A stretch of DNA of 64,000 bases from Hydrogenophaga palleronii NBRC 102513. Its GTDB lineage: Bacteria; Pseudomonadota; Gammaproteobacteria; Burkholderiales; Burkholderiaceae_C. The notes under the pieces were generated by a model. That model worked only from the letters and a program-made list of their open reading frames with translations, ran no database searches and was not told where the DNA came from. The stretch covers positions 55,327-119,326 of the forward strand of contig NZ_BCTJ01000013.1 in assembly GCF_001571225.1 (NCBI RefSeq), written 5' to 3'. Made by a program: the position numbers and the translations under genes. How positions within the stretch are numbered: position 1 is the first letter of the stretch; each line of letters begins with the position of its first letter. Shown here piece by piece: positions 17,562-25,804 of the stretch.

Positions 17562-18338
17562 CTACTTTTTGGAAACCCAGGAGGGCGTCCTTTTCTCTGC
17601 GTAGGCCGCCACGCCCTCTCGGCCCTCTGCCGACACAGCCACATTGCAGAAGGTTTCTACTGCGCCCGCCACCCCTTGGCGCCACCCATTGTCCGTGGCG
17701 TTCATGAAGGCACGACGACCCATTGCGAGGGAATACTGGGGCTTTGCCACTAGCGTTGCGGCGAGCTCGCGGGCGCTATCCATAACCTGTGAGTCATCAA
17801 CCACGCTGTTCACAAGGCCGAGTGCGAAAGCCTCGTCCGAACCGAAGGTGCGACCGGTAAAAAGCAGTTCGAAGGCTCGGTGCCTTCCGACGATACGTGG
17901 AAGGTGTGTGAAATGAATGGCCGGAAGAACGCCCACATCAATCTCGGGGTAGCCAAATGACGCGCTCTTTCCTGCAACCAGCATGTCACACGAGATCGCC
18001 AGCGTCATACCGCCTCCGCGAGCAGCACCGGCAACCGCCGCGATGCTTGGTTTTCCAAGTGCGAACTGCGCCTCGGAAAGTCCCGTGTAGAGCTGCTCCA
18101 ATAGTGCGCGAATCTGTTCCGGCGCCGCGTCTTGGAGAGCAGCAAGGTCTAGCCCTGCGCAGAATCGGCGGGCTACTGCACTGGAGATCACAATAACTTT
18201 TGCAGAGTCGTCTTTCGCAGCCCGGTGCAGTGCCGCTATCAACTCAGTCACCATCGCGGTCGTCAGAGCATTCACGGGTGCATTGTCGAGTGTGATTTCA
18301 GCGATGCCCTTGTGCACCTTGTACAGAATATTGCTCAT
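17562..18338 (-). CDS. Enoyl-CoA hydratase/isomerase family protein
   Basis: 258 aa, the standard crotonase length. The oxyanion-hole segments RRFCAGLDLAAL and GAARGGGMTLAISCDML are clear, followed by GYPEIDVGVLP. In the second segment the glutamate of typical hydratases (GGGxEL) is replaced by threonine (GGGMTL), so water addition may not be the reaction; isomerase or hydrolase activity is possible. Its start overlaps the upstream CoA-transferase stop by 4 bp. Confidence 0.88.
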   Translation of the reverse strand: MSNILYKVHKGIAEITLDNAPVNALTTAMVTELIAALHRAAKDDSAKVIVISSAVARRFCAGLDLAALQDAAPEQIRALLEQLYTGLSEAQFALGKPSIAAVAGAARGGGMTLAISCDMLVAGKSASFGYPEIDVGVLPAIHFTHLPRIVGRHRAFELLFTGRTFGSDEAFALGLVNSVVDDSQVMDSARELAATLVAKPQYSLAMGRRAFMNATDNGWRQGVAGAVETFCNVAVSAEGREGVAAYAEKRTPSWVSKK

Positions 18339-19555
18339 TCAGTTTTCGCATCAGCTGATTGATCGAAGTTCGAGACAATTCCGTCTCTCAGAAGTTCTTG
18401 GATTTCGGCACTGTCAAACCCTAGATCGGACAGGACGTCTTGAGTATGCTGACCCAGCAACGGTGGGGGGAGCCGCGCATGTCGTGTTTCGTTTTGAAAG
18501 CGCACCGGCATGGCCATGTTGTTCACCGTGCCCAATACAGGATGCGCTGTGGTGACCACCAACTTGCGTTCGGCAAGTTGAGGATGCACGAGTGCGATAT
18601 CAAGGGTGTTGATCGGTGCACATGGCACGCCCGCCGCAGAGAGTGCAGCCATCCATTCCTGGACAGTACGTTCCTTCATCTTCTCGCCGACCAATGCAAC
18701 CGTGGCATCAAAGTTCTCTACACGAGCGCTGTTCGTCGCAAACCGTGGGTCATCGCGCATGGATTCCATCGATGCCACCTGACAGAATTTGGCCCACTGT
18801 GCATCATTGCCCACCCCCAGCATCATGTAAGCGTCCTTCGCTTGAAATGCTTGGTACGGACACATTGCAGGATGTGCGGTACCCATAGGCTGAGGTACCT
18901 TGCCGGTCATCCAGAAGTTCTGCGCCATGTAACCCATCAGCGACATGGCGGTGTCAAACAAAGAGACTTCTACATAGACACCCTTCCCCGTACGCTGCCG
19001 CTCCAGTAGCGCTGCCAAGACCCCCGCAACAGCGTTCATGCCGGTGCCAAGATCCACTGGAGAAAAGCTCACTCGAGTCGGCAGGCCACCTGGCAACCCA
19101 ATCGTGCTGATCATCCCGCTGAATGCCTGCAACATCACGTCATATCCAGGCTCATTCCCAAGGGGGCCGGTTCGGCCGTACCCGGATATCTCACAGTAGA
19201 TGATTCTCGGATTGATGGTGGACAGTGTCTTGTAGTCGACCCCCAACTTCACTGCGGTGCCCCCGCCAAACCCCTGCAGAACAATATCTACCTCTGCGGC
19301 GAGCCGATGGACAATTTCTCGGCCCTTTGGGGACTTCAGGTCAACCGCCAGGCTCTTCTTGTTGTGATTTACCGAGAGAAAAGTCGCAGACTGCCCCGCC
19401 CGCTGCGGCAACCAAGCGCGGGTATCGTCGCCCGTCCCGGTGGGCTCCACCTTGATGACCTCAGCGCCGAGTTCACCGAGGTGTTGTCCACACAAAGGCC
19501 CTGCGAGGACTTTGCTCAAGTCCATGACCTTGAGACCTTGGAGAGGTTGCGCCAT
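18335..19555 (-). CDS. CaiB/BaiF (type III) CoA-transferase
   Basis: 406 aa with LKVMDLSKVLAGPLCGQ, GAEVIKVEPTGTGDDTR and NHNKKSLAVDL; the catalytic aspartate is expected in PVDLGTGMNAVAG. Family III transferases of this size activate carboxylic acids with CoA. The gene lies 3 bp after the solute-binding protein gene and overlaps the crotonase gene, forming a compact import, activation and conversion unit read from 20530 to 16526. Confidence 0.9.
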   Translation of the reverse strand: MAQPLQGLKVMDLSKVLAGPLCGQHLGELGAEVIKVEPTGTGDDTRAWLPQRAGQSATFLSVNHNKKSLAVDLKSPKGREIVHRLAAEVDIVLQGFGGGTAVKLGVDYKTLSTINPRIIYCEISGYGRTGPLGNEPGYDVMLQAFSGMISTIGLPGGLPTRVSFSPVDLGTGMNAVAGVLAALLERQRTGKGVYVEVSLFDTAMSLMGYMAQNFWMTGKVPQPMGTAHPAMCPYQAFQAKDAYMMLGVGNDAQWAKFCQVASMESMRDDPRFATNSARVENFDATVALVGEKMKERTVQEWMAALSAAGVPCAPINTLDIALVHPQLAERKLVVTTAHPVLGTVNNMAMPVRFQNETRHARLPPPLLGQHTQDVLSDLGFDSAEIQELLRDGIVSNFDQSADAKTE

Positions 19556-19558
19556 TAC

Positions 19559-20530
19559 TTACTCAGGCTTCAAGTTGATGGTTTTCGCCACTTCGCTCCA
19601 TTTCCGCGCGTGCGTAACCACAAACCTCTCCACCTCGCTCGCTGTCACAACAACGGACTCGGCGCCCCGCTCGGTTAGATTCTTCTGGTAGCCAACTTCG
19701 GACGCTGCTTTCGCGACCGCTTGACGGAGTCGCTCAACAATAGGAGCTGGAGTCGACGCAGGCGCCTGGAGGGCAAACCATTGTTGCAACTCAAAATCCG
19801 GATAGCCCGCCTCCTTCATGGTCGGTACATCGGGAAGCAAGGGCGTGCGCTTGTTGGAAGTGATGGCGAGCGCCTTCAGCTTTCCGCTTTGCACCAACCC
19901 AAGCGAAGTCGTTATGTTGTCGAAGAGAAAATCGACGCTTCCGGCGAGGAGGTCGGTCGCAGCAGGGCCGCTTCCCTTGTAGGGAATTGCCAACGCAGTG
20001 AACTGGGCGAGTTTCTGCAGCAGCGCACCATAGATGTGAGGAGACGTTCCATTGCCAAAGGTGGCGTACGTCAACTCGTTCTCCCGCTCTTTTCCTTTGG
20101 CCGCGAGTTCCGCCACTGTTTGGAACTTTTGATTTACAGGGTTCACGACCAGTACGTTCGGTAGCGCGGCCGTGATGCCGATCGGCGTCAGATTCTTGCT
20201 TACGTCAAATCGAGCGCTCGGATACATGAGTGGATTCAGGGCCTGCATAGCTGCCGTGGTGTGCACGAGGGTGTACCCATCCGCAGGACTCTCCGCAACC
20301 GATTGAGCGCCGATATTCCCGCTTGCCCCTGCCCTGTTCTCCACGACCACAGGCTGCCCCAAGATATTCGACAGGGGGATAGCGATCATGCGGGCCACGA
20401 AATCTGTAGGGCCTCCTGCGGCGAAGGGAACGATTACCCTGATGGGCTGCGTCGGCCAAGACTGGCCAATTGCTGGAAATGCGGTGGCAGCGACGGCGGT
20501 GCCTACGAACTGACGACGATTTAGCTTCAT
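19559..20530 (-). CDS. Bug-family (TctC-like) solute-binding protein
   Basis: 323 aa with GGAGACCAC directly before the ATG. The N-terminus MKLNRRQFVGTAVAATAFPA has a twin arginine followed by a hydrophobic stretch, so export by the Tat route is possible. Family hallmarks PIRVIVPFAAGGPTDFVARM, NRAGASGNIGAQ and DGYTLVHT are present. It is the first gene of the minus-strand unit with a CoA-transferase and a crotonase. Confidence 0.92.
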   Translation of the reverse strand: MKLNRRQFVGTAVAATAFPAIGQSWPTQPIRVIVPFAAGGPTDFVARMIAIPLSNILGQPVVVENRAGASGNIGAQSVAESPADGYTLVHTTAAMQALNPLMYPSARFDVSKNLTPIGITAALPNVLVVNPVNQKFQTVAELAAKGKERENELTYATFGNGTSPHIYGALLQKLAQFTALAIPYKGSGPAATDLLAGSVDFLFDNITTSLGLVQSGKLKALAITSNKRTPLLPDVPTMKEAGYPDFELQQWFALQAPASTPAPIVERLRQAVAKAASEVGYQKNLTERGAESVVVTASEVERFVVTHARKWSEVAKTINLKPE

Positions 20531-20955
20531 GTGGTCTCCAATAATGTTTTTTACTGAGGCCGCTGAACTCTAGGTGTCGTGCATAGATTGATCAAAGAGA
20601 GGTTTTTGATGGAAGGTATAAGAGTTGTGTATGGGAGGCGGCATTCATCGCGCCTCCAATGCGCCACAGTCTTGAGGATCGTCAGTACGCATTCGGCCAG
20701 TTTTGGCCTCAGAACTGCGAGCATCCAGTGGGCCGATCAGCAGCAGCCTCTTCCACCCCCACCTTCTGGCTCCCTGTCACTGGCTCGTTTACGTACACAC
20801 TCTGCCTCGGCATGGGTGCCACAACTCTGCTGTGGATGGTCTTCCCGGGTGTGGTACATCGTTGGCCTCGTCACTTCAAGGCGCGCGGCTTCAAGTAGTG
20901 CGCCACACGCACCTCCTCCAAGTCGGAAGAAGCCCACAGGCGCCTCTGAGCGTAC
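20531..20955. other. Intergenic stretch with no supported gene
   Basis: About 425 bp between two minus-strand genes. Open frames here are short, overlap each other on both strands and show no known domain. The part next to 20530 probably holds the promoter of the solute-binding protein unit. Confidence 0.5.
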
Positions 20956-21648
20956 TCAGCCTCGCGTGCCGACATTTCGCAGGCACTGGTAGTCCAGCAG
21001 CCGCACGCCACCATAAGCCGCCTCGGCTGCACCCGCCTCGCGCAGCAGACCCAAGGCCTGGTTGATCTGTTGCCGGGAGGTGCCAACGAGGTACGCGAGC
21101 TCCTGTTGGGTAATCCTCAGAACGGGGGCCGCCGCCGGATAAAGAACAGGATCGAAAAGTGTACACAAGGCCCGAGCCAGTTGCTCCTCCACGCCCAGGG
21201 TCTGTTCGGCCGCCTTGTAGGCGATGAACTGGCCGAGGCGCTCGTTGAACTGCCGCATCAGGAATCGGTTGAACTCGATGCTCTCTTCGAGCAGGCGATG
21301 GAAAACAGTCACCGGCAGCCTTGCCAGAAGGCCAGGCTGAAGCACCTGGATTTCATAGCGGTAGCTCTCGCCCTTCAGGATCGTTCCCTCGCCGAACCAC
21401 CCGCCCGACGGAAAGCCGGCGAAGGTCACTGTTCGACCGTTTGCAGCGAAGCCACTCATTTTGACCAGACCTTCCAGCACCCCGATCCAATGCGTCGGCT
21501 CGGCACCCACCCGACAGACGAGTTCACCGGCCGTAGCCTCGCTGACCTGCAGGGCTTGAATCACCCAGCTCCGATGTTCGGTGGCGAGAATGGGCAACCA
21601 GGGAATCTTGAGCTGGTGGTCGGACGAGAGATGCGACTGGGATGGCAT
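20956..21648 (-). CDS. Crp/Fnr-family transcriptional regulator
   Basis: 230 aa. Residues about 30-145 form a cyclic-nucleotide-binding-like beta roll (GGWFGEGTIL), and the C-terminal winged HTH has LRITQQELAYLVGTSRQQIN. There is no N-terminal cysteine cluster of Fnr type, so oxygen sensing by an iron-sulfur cluster is unlikely. It is divergent, with only 65 bp between starts, from a bis-pterin molybdenum/tungsten enzyme gene, and is the obvious candidate to control it. Confidence 0.88.
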   Translation of the reverse strand: MPSQSHLSSDHQLKIPWLPILATEHRSWVIQALQVSEATAGELVCRVGAEPTHWIGVLEGLVKMSGFAANGRTVTFAGFPSGGWFGEGTILKGESYRYEIQVLQPGLLARLPVTVFHRLLEESIEFNRFLMRQFNERLGQFIAYKAAEQTLGVEEQLARALCTLFDPVLYPAAAPVLRITQQELAYLVGTSRQQINQALGLLREAGAAEAAYGGVRLLDYQCLRNVGTRG

Positions 21649-21662
21649 GGAGTAACCCTGAA

Positions 21663-21680
21663 TTGTCTGTGTGCGGACAA
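21663..21680. promoter_or_regulatory. Dyad TTGTC-N8-GACAA in Crp/Fnr-oxidoreductase divergent promoter
   Basis: TTGTC at 21663-21667 and GACAA at 21676-21680 form a perfect 5-bp dyad within the 65-bp divergent space. The spacing is wider than the classic Fnr box, but the symmetry and location fit an operator for the neighbouring regulator (inference). Confidence 0.4.
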
Positions 21681-21713
21681 ACTTTGCAAGAAGCCAAGCC
21701 TAGACTGCCTAGC

Positions 21714-23891
21714 ATGAACACCAAGCGTACCCTCTGTTCCGGTTGCGACATCTACTGCCAAGTGAAGACCGAAGTGCCCCTGTCAGGGCAAGTCGGCGAT
21801 GTCCGGGTTCATGCGATGGACACGCGGCCGCTGAGAGCGAACATCTGCATCAAGGGTGTTCACGCTCCGTCAGGATTGTCCCACCCGGATCGCATTCTTC
21901 AGCCTTTGAAACGAACTGGCGCACGCGGCAGCGGCCAGTGGAAGGAGGTAGGCTGGAACGAGGCGATGGACGACATTGCCCAGCGCCTCTCAGACATCGT
22001 CGCGCGGCACGGCCCCGAGGCATTGGCCGTGTCCACTTCCCAATGGAACACCCAGAGCGACAACGGCCTGGGGCGCCGCTTCATGAACCTGCTGGGAAGC
22101 CCGAACTGGATCAGCGGGGTCGCCATGTGCGCGGACAACACGGCGGCGATCAACCGGATGGTGTACGGCTGGTTTCCGTACCCGGACTACCCAAACACCA
22201 AATGCATCGTGCTGTTTGGACACAATCCCAAGCGGCACTCCTGGACGCCCGTCTACAACGCGATCCGGCGTGCGCAGGAGAGTGGCGCGAAGCTCATCGT
22301 GCTGGACCCTCGGCGCAGCGAGAATGCGGAAATGGCCGACCTCTGGCTGCCGCTCAAGCCCGGGTCCGATGCGGCCATGTGCTTCGGCTGGTTGAAGGTA
22401 ATAATCGAAGAGAAGTTGTACGACCGGGAGTTCGTTGCGAACTGGACCACTGGCTTCGAGGCCTTGCGCGCCCGGGTGAGCGAATTCCCGCTGGAGCGCG
22501 TCGAGCAGCTCACTGGCGTGCAGGCCGAGCAGATTGCCGCCGCTGCGCGCCTCTACGCCACAAGTGGCCCTGCGGTAATCCCGTGGACGCCGGTCACAGA
22601 CCAGCAGCGTAACTCCACCTCCGCGATTCGCCTGATGTGCATGCTCCGCGCCATCTGCGGAAATGTCGATGTCCCAGGCGGCGAGGTGCTGCATGGTTTT
22701 CATCCAGACGTCGTACATGAGTCCGAACTTGAATTGCATGGCGCGCTCACCGAGGTCCAGCGCGCCAAGCAGCTCGGTAGCGACACGCACCCGGCATTTA
22801 CCTACCGAGGCATGGCTGCCTTGCGGGAGCCGAGCCAGCGCGTGTGGGGGCATGAATGGCCCAACCTGATCAATGGCTGCTACATGGCGAATCCTTCGGC
22901 GGTGTTCAGGGCCATGGCGGACGGTGCACCCTATCCCGTGAAGGCCTTCTTTACGCTGGGGAACAACACCCTTATGAGCTTTGCCAACATGCAGTTGATC
23001 GAGCGCGCGCTGTTGAATCAGGATCTTGTAGTGGCGCTGGAACATTTCCGCACGCCGACGGCACAGCTAGCGGACTACATTCTCCCTGGCGACGCATGGC
23101 TAGAGCGCAATTGCCTCTCCGACGGCTTCGGCTGGACGGCCATCTACCGACCGTCGCAGAAGGTCGTTGAGCCACCGGGCAGCTGCCGTGGCGCATTCGA
23201 TTTCTGGAGCGGCCTGGCCCAGCGCATGGGAATGGTGGAGCAGTTCCCGTGGGAGACCCACGAGTCCCTGCTTGACGAGCGGCTGGCCGGTCTTGGCATG
23301 TCGTTTGAGGAATTCGCCGCTAAGCACGCATACCACATGCGGGGACTCGAGTACCGCAAGTACGAGCGAACGGGCTTTGCCACCCCGAGCGGGAAGGTCG
23401 AATTGCATTCGGACCTGCTTGATGGGCTGGGCTTCGATCCGCTCCCGTACTGGCGCGACGACCTGCCATTCGACACGGAGTTCCCGCTGACGCTCTTCAT
23501 GGGTGTGCGGGAGGATGAGTATTTCCAGACGGGGCATCGGCACATTTCCGCCCTGCGTGCGCGCAATCCCGAGCCGCTCATGCACATTTCACCTGCAGAC
23601 GCGGGGACACTTGGGCTGCCCGAAGGCCGCTGGGTCGACGTCGAAACGCGTCAGGGCAAAGTCCGGCTCAAGACCGCCATCCGATTGGAGATGCCGGCAG
23701 GGGTCGTGCGCGTGCCGCATGGCTGGTGGCTTCCGGAACGAGCAGAAGGCGACGGTACGCTGTCCGGCGCTTGGATCCACGCCGATGCGCAGATCTGCCC
23801 GGACGACGCGGACCACCTGGACCGCGAGCAAGGCATCCCGCACCTGAAGGGGATCGCCTGCCGCGTGAGTGCGGTAGCCGAATGGGAGTAG
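21714..23891 (+). CDS. Tungsten/molybdenum bis-pterin enzyme, acetylene-hydratase-like
   Basis: 725 aa from the ATG at 21714. The N-terminal [4Fe-4S] motif is C8-x2-C11-x3-C15-x29-C45, followed by K47. An aspartate, D12, directly follows the second cysteine, and C139 in VAMCADN is the expected metal ligand. The body is a standard molybdopterin domain (LFGHNPKRHSWTPV, LWLPLKPGSDAAM), and the C-terminal dinucleotide-binding domain has FMGVREDEYFQTGHRH. No Tat signal is seen, so the enzyme is cytoplasmic, and no partner iron-sulfur or membrane subunit is adjacent. The cysteine and aspartate layout matches acetylene hydratase, although the residue after the metal-ligand cysteine is alanine rather than isoleucine. 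A different hydratase or a reductase is possible. Confidence 0.85.
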   Translation: MNTKRTLCSGCDIYCQVKTEVPLSGQVGDVRVHAMDTRPLRANICIKGVHAPSGLSHPDRILQPLKRTGARGSGQWKEVGWNEAMDDIAQRLSDIVARHGPEALAVSTSQWNTQSDNGLGRRFMNLLGSPNWISGVAMCADNTAAINRMVYGWFPYPDYPNTKCIVLFGHNPKRHSWTPVYNAIRRAQESGAKLIVLDPRRSENAEMADLWLPLKPGSDAAMCFGWLKVIIEEKLYDREFVANWTTGFEALRARVSEFPLERVEQLTGVQAEQIAAAARLYATSGPAVIPWTPVTDQQRNSTSAIRLMCMLRAICGNVDVPGGEVLHGFHPDVVHESELELHGALTEVQRAKQLGSDTHPAFTYRGMAALREPSQRVWGHEWPNLINGCYMANPSAVFRAMADGAPYPVKAFFTLGNNTLMSFANMQLIERALLNQDLVVALEHFRTPTAQLADYILPGDAWLERNCLSDGFGWTAIYRPSQKVVEPPGSCRGAFDFWSGLAQRMGMVEQFPWETHESLLDERLAGLGMSFEEFAAKHAYHMRGLEYRKYERTGFATPSGKVELHSDLLDGLGFDPLPYWRDDLPFDTEFPLTLFMGVREDEYFQTGHRHISALRARNPEPLMHISPADAGTLGLPEGRWVDVETRQGKVRLKTAIRLEMPAGVVRVPHGWWLPERAEGDGTLSGAWIHADAQICPDDADHLDREQGIPHLKGIACRVSAVAEWE

Positions 23892-24353
23892 AAGCCCAGT
23901 ACGCTCCCGACCGGGTCCTTGCGTTCGAACCGCCAGAGGTTCAGCGGCATCGAATGGATGCCGCTCGCCGTTCGGTTCAAACTCGATCACGCGGGGCAAC
24001 GCATTTTTTTGCCGGGTGGCGTGCCATGCCACTGCAGCAGCGACAAGATATGGTGTCTTCTTCTGCTGTTGGGGAGGGAGTAGCGGTCGAGTTCACCGCT
24101 TATGTTCTGCAAAAACTCGCAGCGCGAGGCGTGCGGCACCTAACGAGGTCGGGCGCGCAGGTCGTACCTGCGGCGACGGCACGTGCGACCTGCTGACGTA
24201 CTTCTTAACGCGGCGATACCTGTCTGGGCTCGTCCGAGAATCAGGTCCTGACCTGACGTCGTCCATATCGCATTCCTATAGCCGATGTGCGCAATCAACT
24301 GGGTAGTCCATCGATGTTCACCTTCAGCTACCCACCAATGCACCCTGCAAGGC
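23892..24353 (+). other. Intergenic stretch leading into decayed DNA
   Basis: About 460 bp after the oxidoreductase stop with no supported gene. Frames are interrupted and base composition is mixed, consistent with a boundary between chromosomal genes and remnants of mobile DNA further right. Confidence 0.45.
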
Positions 24354-24599
24354 AAGGCGTCTGAGCTCAGCGATGCGCAGCGCATCGCCGAGTTCATCGA
24401 CAAATACCGTAACGAACCTGAGGAGGTGAGGCTGATCGTGCATTGCCATGGCGGTGTGAGTTGATCGGCTGCTATGGCAAAGTGGGCAGGCGCGTTTTAC
24501 CAGGTGCCTTTGCCGCAGTTGGTCGATGACATCTATCTGCTGGCCGCGGCCAATGCGCGCGTGCTTCGGTTGCTTGCCAAAGCTGACGAACACAGCTGA
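24354..24599 (+). pseudogene. Remnant of a dual-specificity (tyrosine) phosphatase-like gene
   Basis: The frame from 24354 to 24599 reads LSDAQRIAEFI, then VRLIVHCHGGVS, a stop (TGA, 24462-24464), and continues SAAMAKWAGAFYQVP to a second TGA at 24597-24599. The phosphatase P-loop is HCxxGxxR, and the stop falls exactly on the arginine codon, where a single C to T change in CGA would give TGA. The 5' end is not recognisable. Small phosphatases of this type are common on plasmids and integrative elements. The gene is dead. Confidence 0.7.
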
Positions 24600-24655
24600 C
24601 GCGGGGCCATGAGCGAGTGTCTGTGTTCGCCCGAGGCTCCGGGCAAGCGAAGCGC

Positions 24656-24865
24656 TTAGTCTTGAATCCGTGCCAGTGCTTCGCGCTTGCCGATCTTGCG
24701 AATAGCAAGAATCTTCTCGAGCTGCGCAACTCTTTGGATGACCTTCCCGCTCTCCCACTTGTAGATGGAGAGGGAGGAGGCTCCCATGAGCTTGCTCATT
24801 CCATTGATCTCTGACCCGAGCGGGGGGCGGACAAATACTTGGAATGGTTTATGCCGCACATCCAA
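24656..24865 (-). pseudogene. C-terminal remnant of an XRE-type HTH regulator
   Basis: The frame ending at 24656 contains SKLMGASSLSIYKWESGK followed by AQLEKILAIRKIGKREALAR, the C-terminal HTH of a known small regulator type in which the helix pair precedes an IGKREA segment. The N-terminal half is missing: upstream residues do not match, and the switch occurs at a 20-bp sequence repeated at 24927. It is therefore probably a truncated fragment left by recombination. Confidence 0.5.
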
Positions 24866-24946
24866 GACTTCATCCGACCCCTCTTACCACCTGGGATCTG
24901 GAACTCAGTGATGTCAGTGATGTTGAATTCCATCGATCTCCGACCC
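24798..24946. repeat. Pair of near-identical 20-bp direct repeats
   Basis: ATTCCATTGATCTCTGACCC at 24798-24817 and ATTCCATCGATCTCCGACCC at 24927-24946 differ at two positions. The first copy lies at the break in the HTH remnant, and the second is 36 bp from the end of the recombinase cassette. They are candidate crossover sites (inference). Confidence 0.55.
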
Positions 24947-24982
24947 CATCTCATTCAAGGTGACGCGACCCGTAAACCACCG

Positions 24983-25804
24983 CTACGTCACCACGACGAC
25001 GTCATGCACTTTGCATAGAGCATTTTTGGACTTGGTAGGTGACTTGGCGAGCTGAACTTCAAGATCTATCGCATCGCGCCGCTTGACCATGCCAGCGATT
25101 ACTTGAAAGCAGTGGGCTGGAATGTCATCTATGTGGGCACGGGCAATTCTTCCAATGAACCCCAAGGGTGCTTGGATCAACTCCATGACCACGCCGTTTC
25201 TGGCAAGCGATGGTTTAGCGCGGATCGTGCACTTTTCGTCCCATACTGGAAACGCGAAATTCTGAGTGAGATCGAACTCGGCGCTTCCTTGCGTGGCATG
25301 GACAACTTCTCCCGGGACTTCTCGACCGGTTGTGTAGGCAGCGACGGGAAGTTCTATCAATGTTTGAAGCGCATCAACTTCTGAGCCCCTGATGCGCGTC
25401 GCCGCCGTTGCTAGGCCTGGCAACGCGTTGCGGATCGTCTCCTCATTCAAAAGGGCGTTCCTCAACGCGGAGGCCCACTCGGTTCTCGCTCGCTCCTTCA
25501 GTACGTAGGGATCCAGATCAAAGTTGCCGCCTGACACGTTCCAATCGAAGTGCATTTGTGCTGGAAGTACGCACACTACCTCAACGATTAGTTCGTCCGC
25601 CTTCGAGATTAGCCTACCTTCAAGAGCCGTCACAATAGTGCCCAGTTCTTTGCTCATGACCTCGTTCAGCGATTCGACAAAACGGCGGGCAACCTGGTAC
25701 TGATCGTGCATAGTTGAGGCGCTCTCCGCACTGTGCGTAAGACTTCGCAGCTTGAATTGTGCGATCGCGTGGTGCTGGAGCGTTCCCTTTGCCTTACGCC
25801 GCAT
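24983..25804 (-). CDS. Protein of unknown function, third gene of recombinase cassette
   Basis: 273 aa, not recognised. No signal peptide, membrane segment or clear catalytic motif is visible; the middle is rich in charged and hydrophobic alternation (SKADELIVEVVCVLPAQ). Its start lies inside the end of the 943-aa recombinase gene (11-bp overlap), so it is translated with it and probably belongs to the same element. A role as recombination accessory factor would fit the context but is not shown. Confidence 0.7.
   Translation of the reverse strand: MRRKAKGTLQHHAIAQFKLRSLTHSAESASTMHDQYQVARRFVESLNEVMSKELGTIVTALEGRLISKADELIVEVVCVLPAQMHFDWNVSGGNFDLDPYVLKERARTEWASALRNALLNEETIRNALPGLATAATRIRGSEVDALQTLIELPVAAYTTGREVPGEVVHATQGSAEFDLTQNFAFPVWDEKCTIRAKPSLARNGVVMELIQAPLGFIGRIARAHIDDIPAHCFQVIAGMVKRRDAIDLEVQLAKSPTKSKNALCKVHDVVVVT

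Noticed and set aside
16526..17644. A 372-aa LysR protein starting at 17644
   Set aside because: The extra 45 residues overlap the crotonase gene and are unlike any LysR N-terminus; ATG 17509 is the family start.
20579..20992. Plus-strand 137-codon frame after the solute-binding protein gene
   Set aside because: It runs antisense into the Crp/Fnr gene, has low-complexity Ser/Pro-rich translation and no domain.
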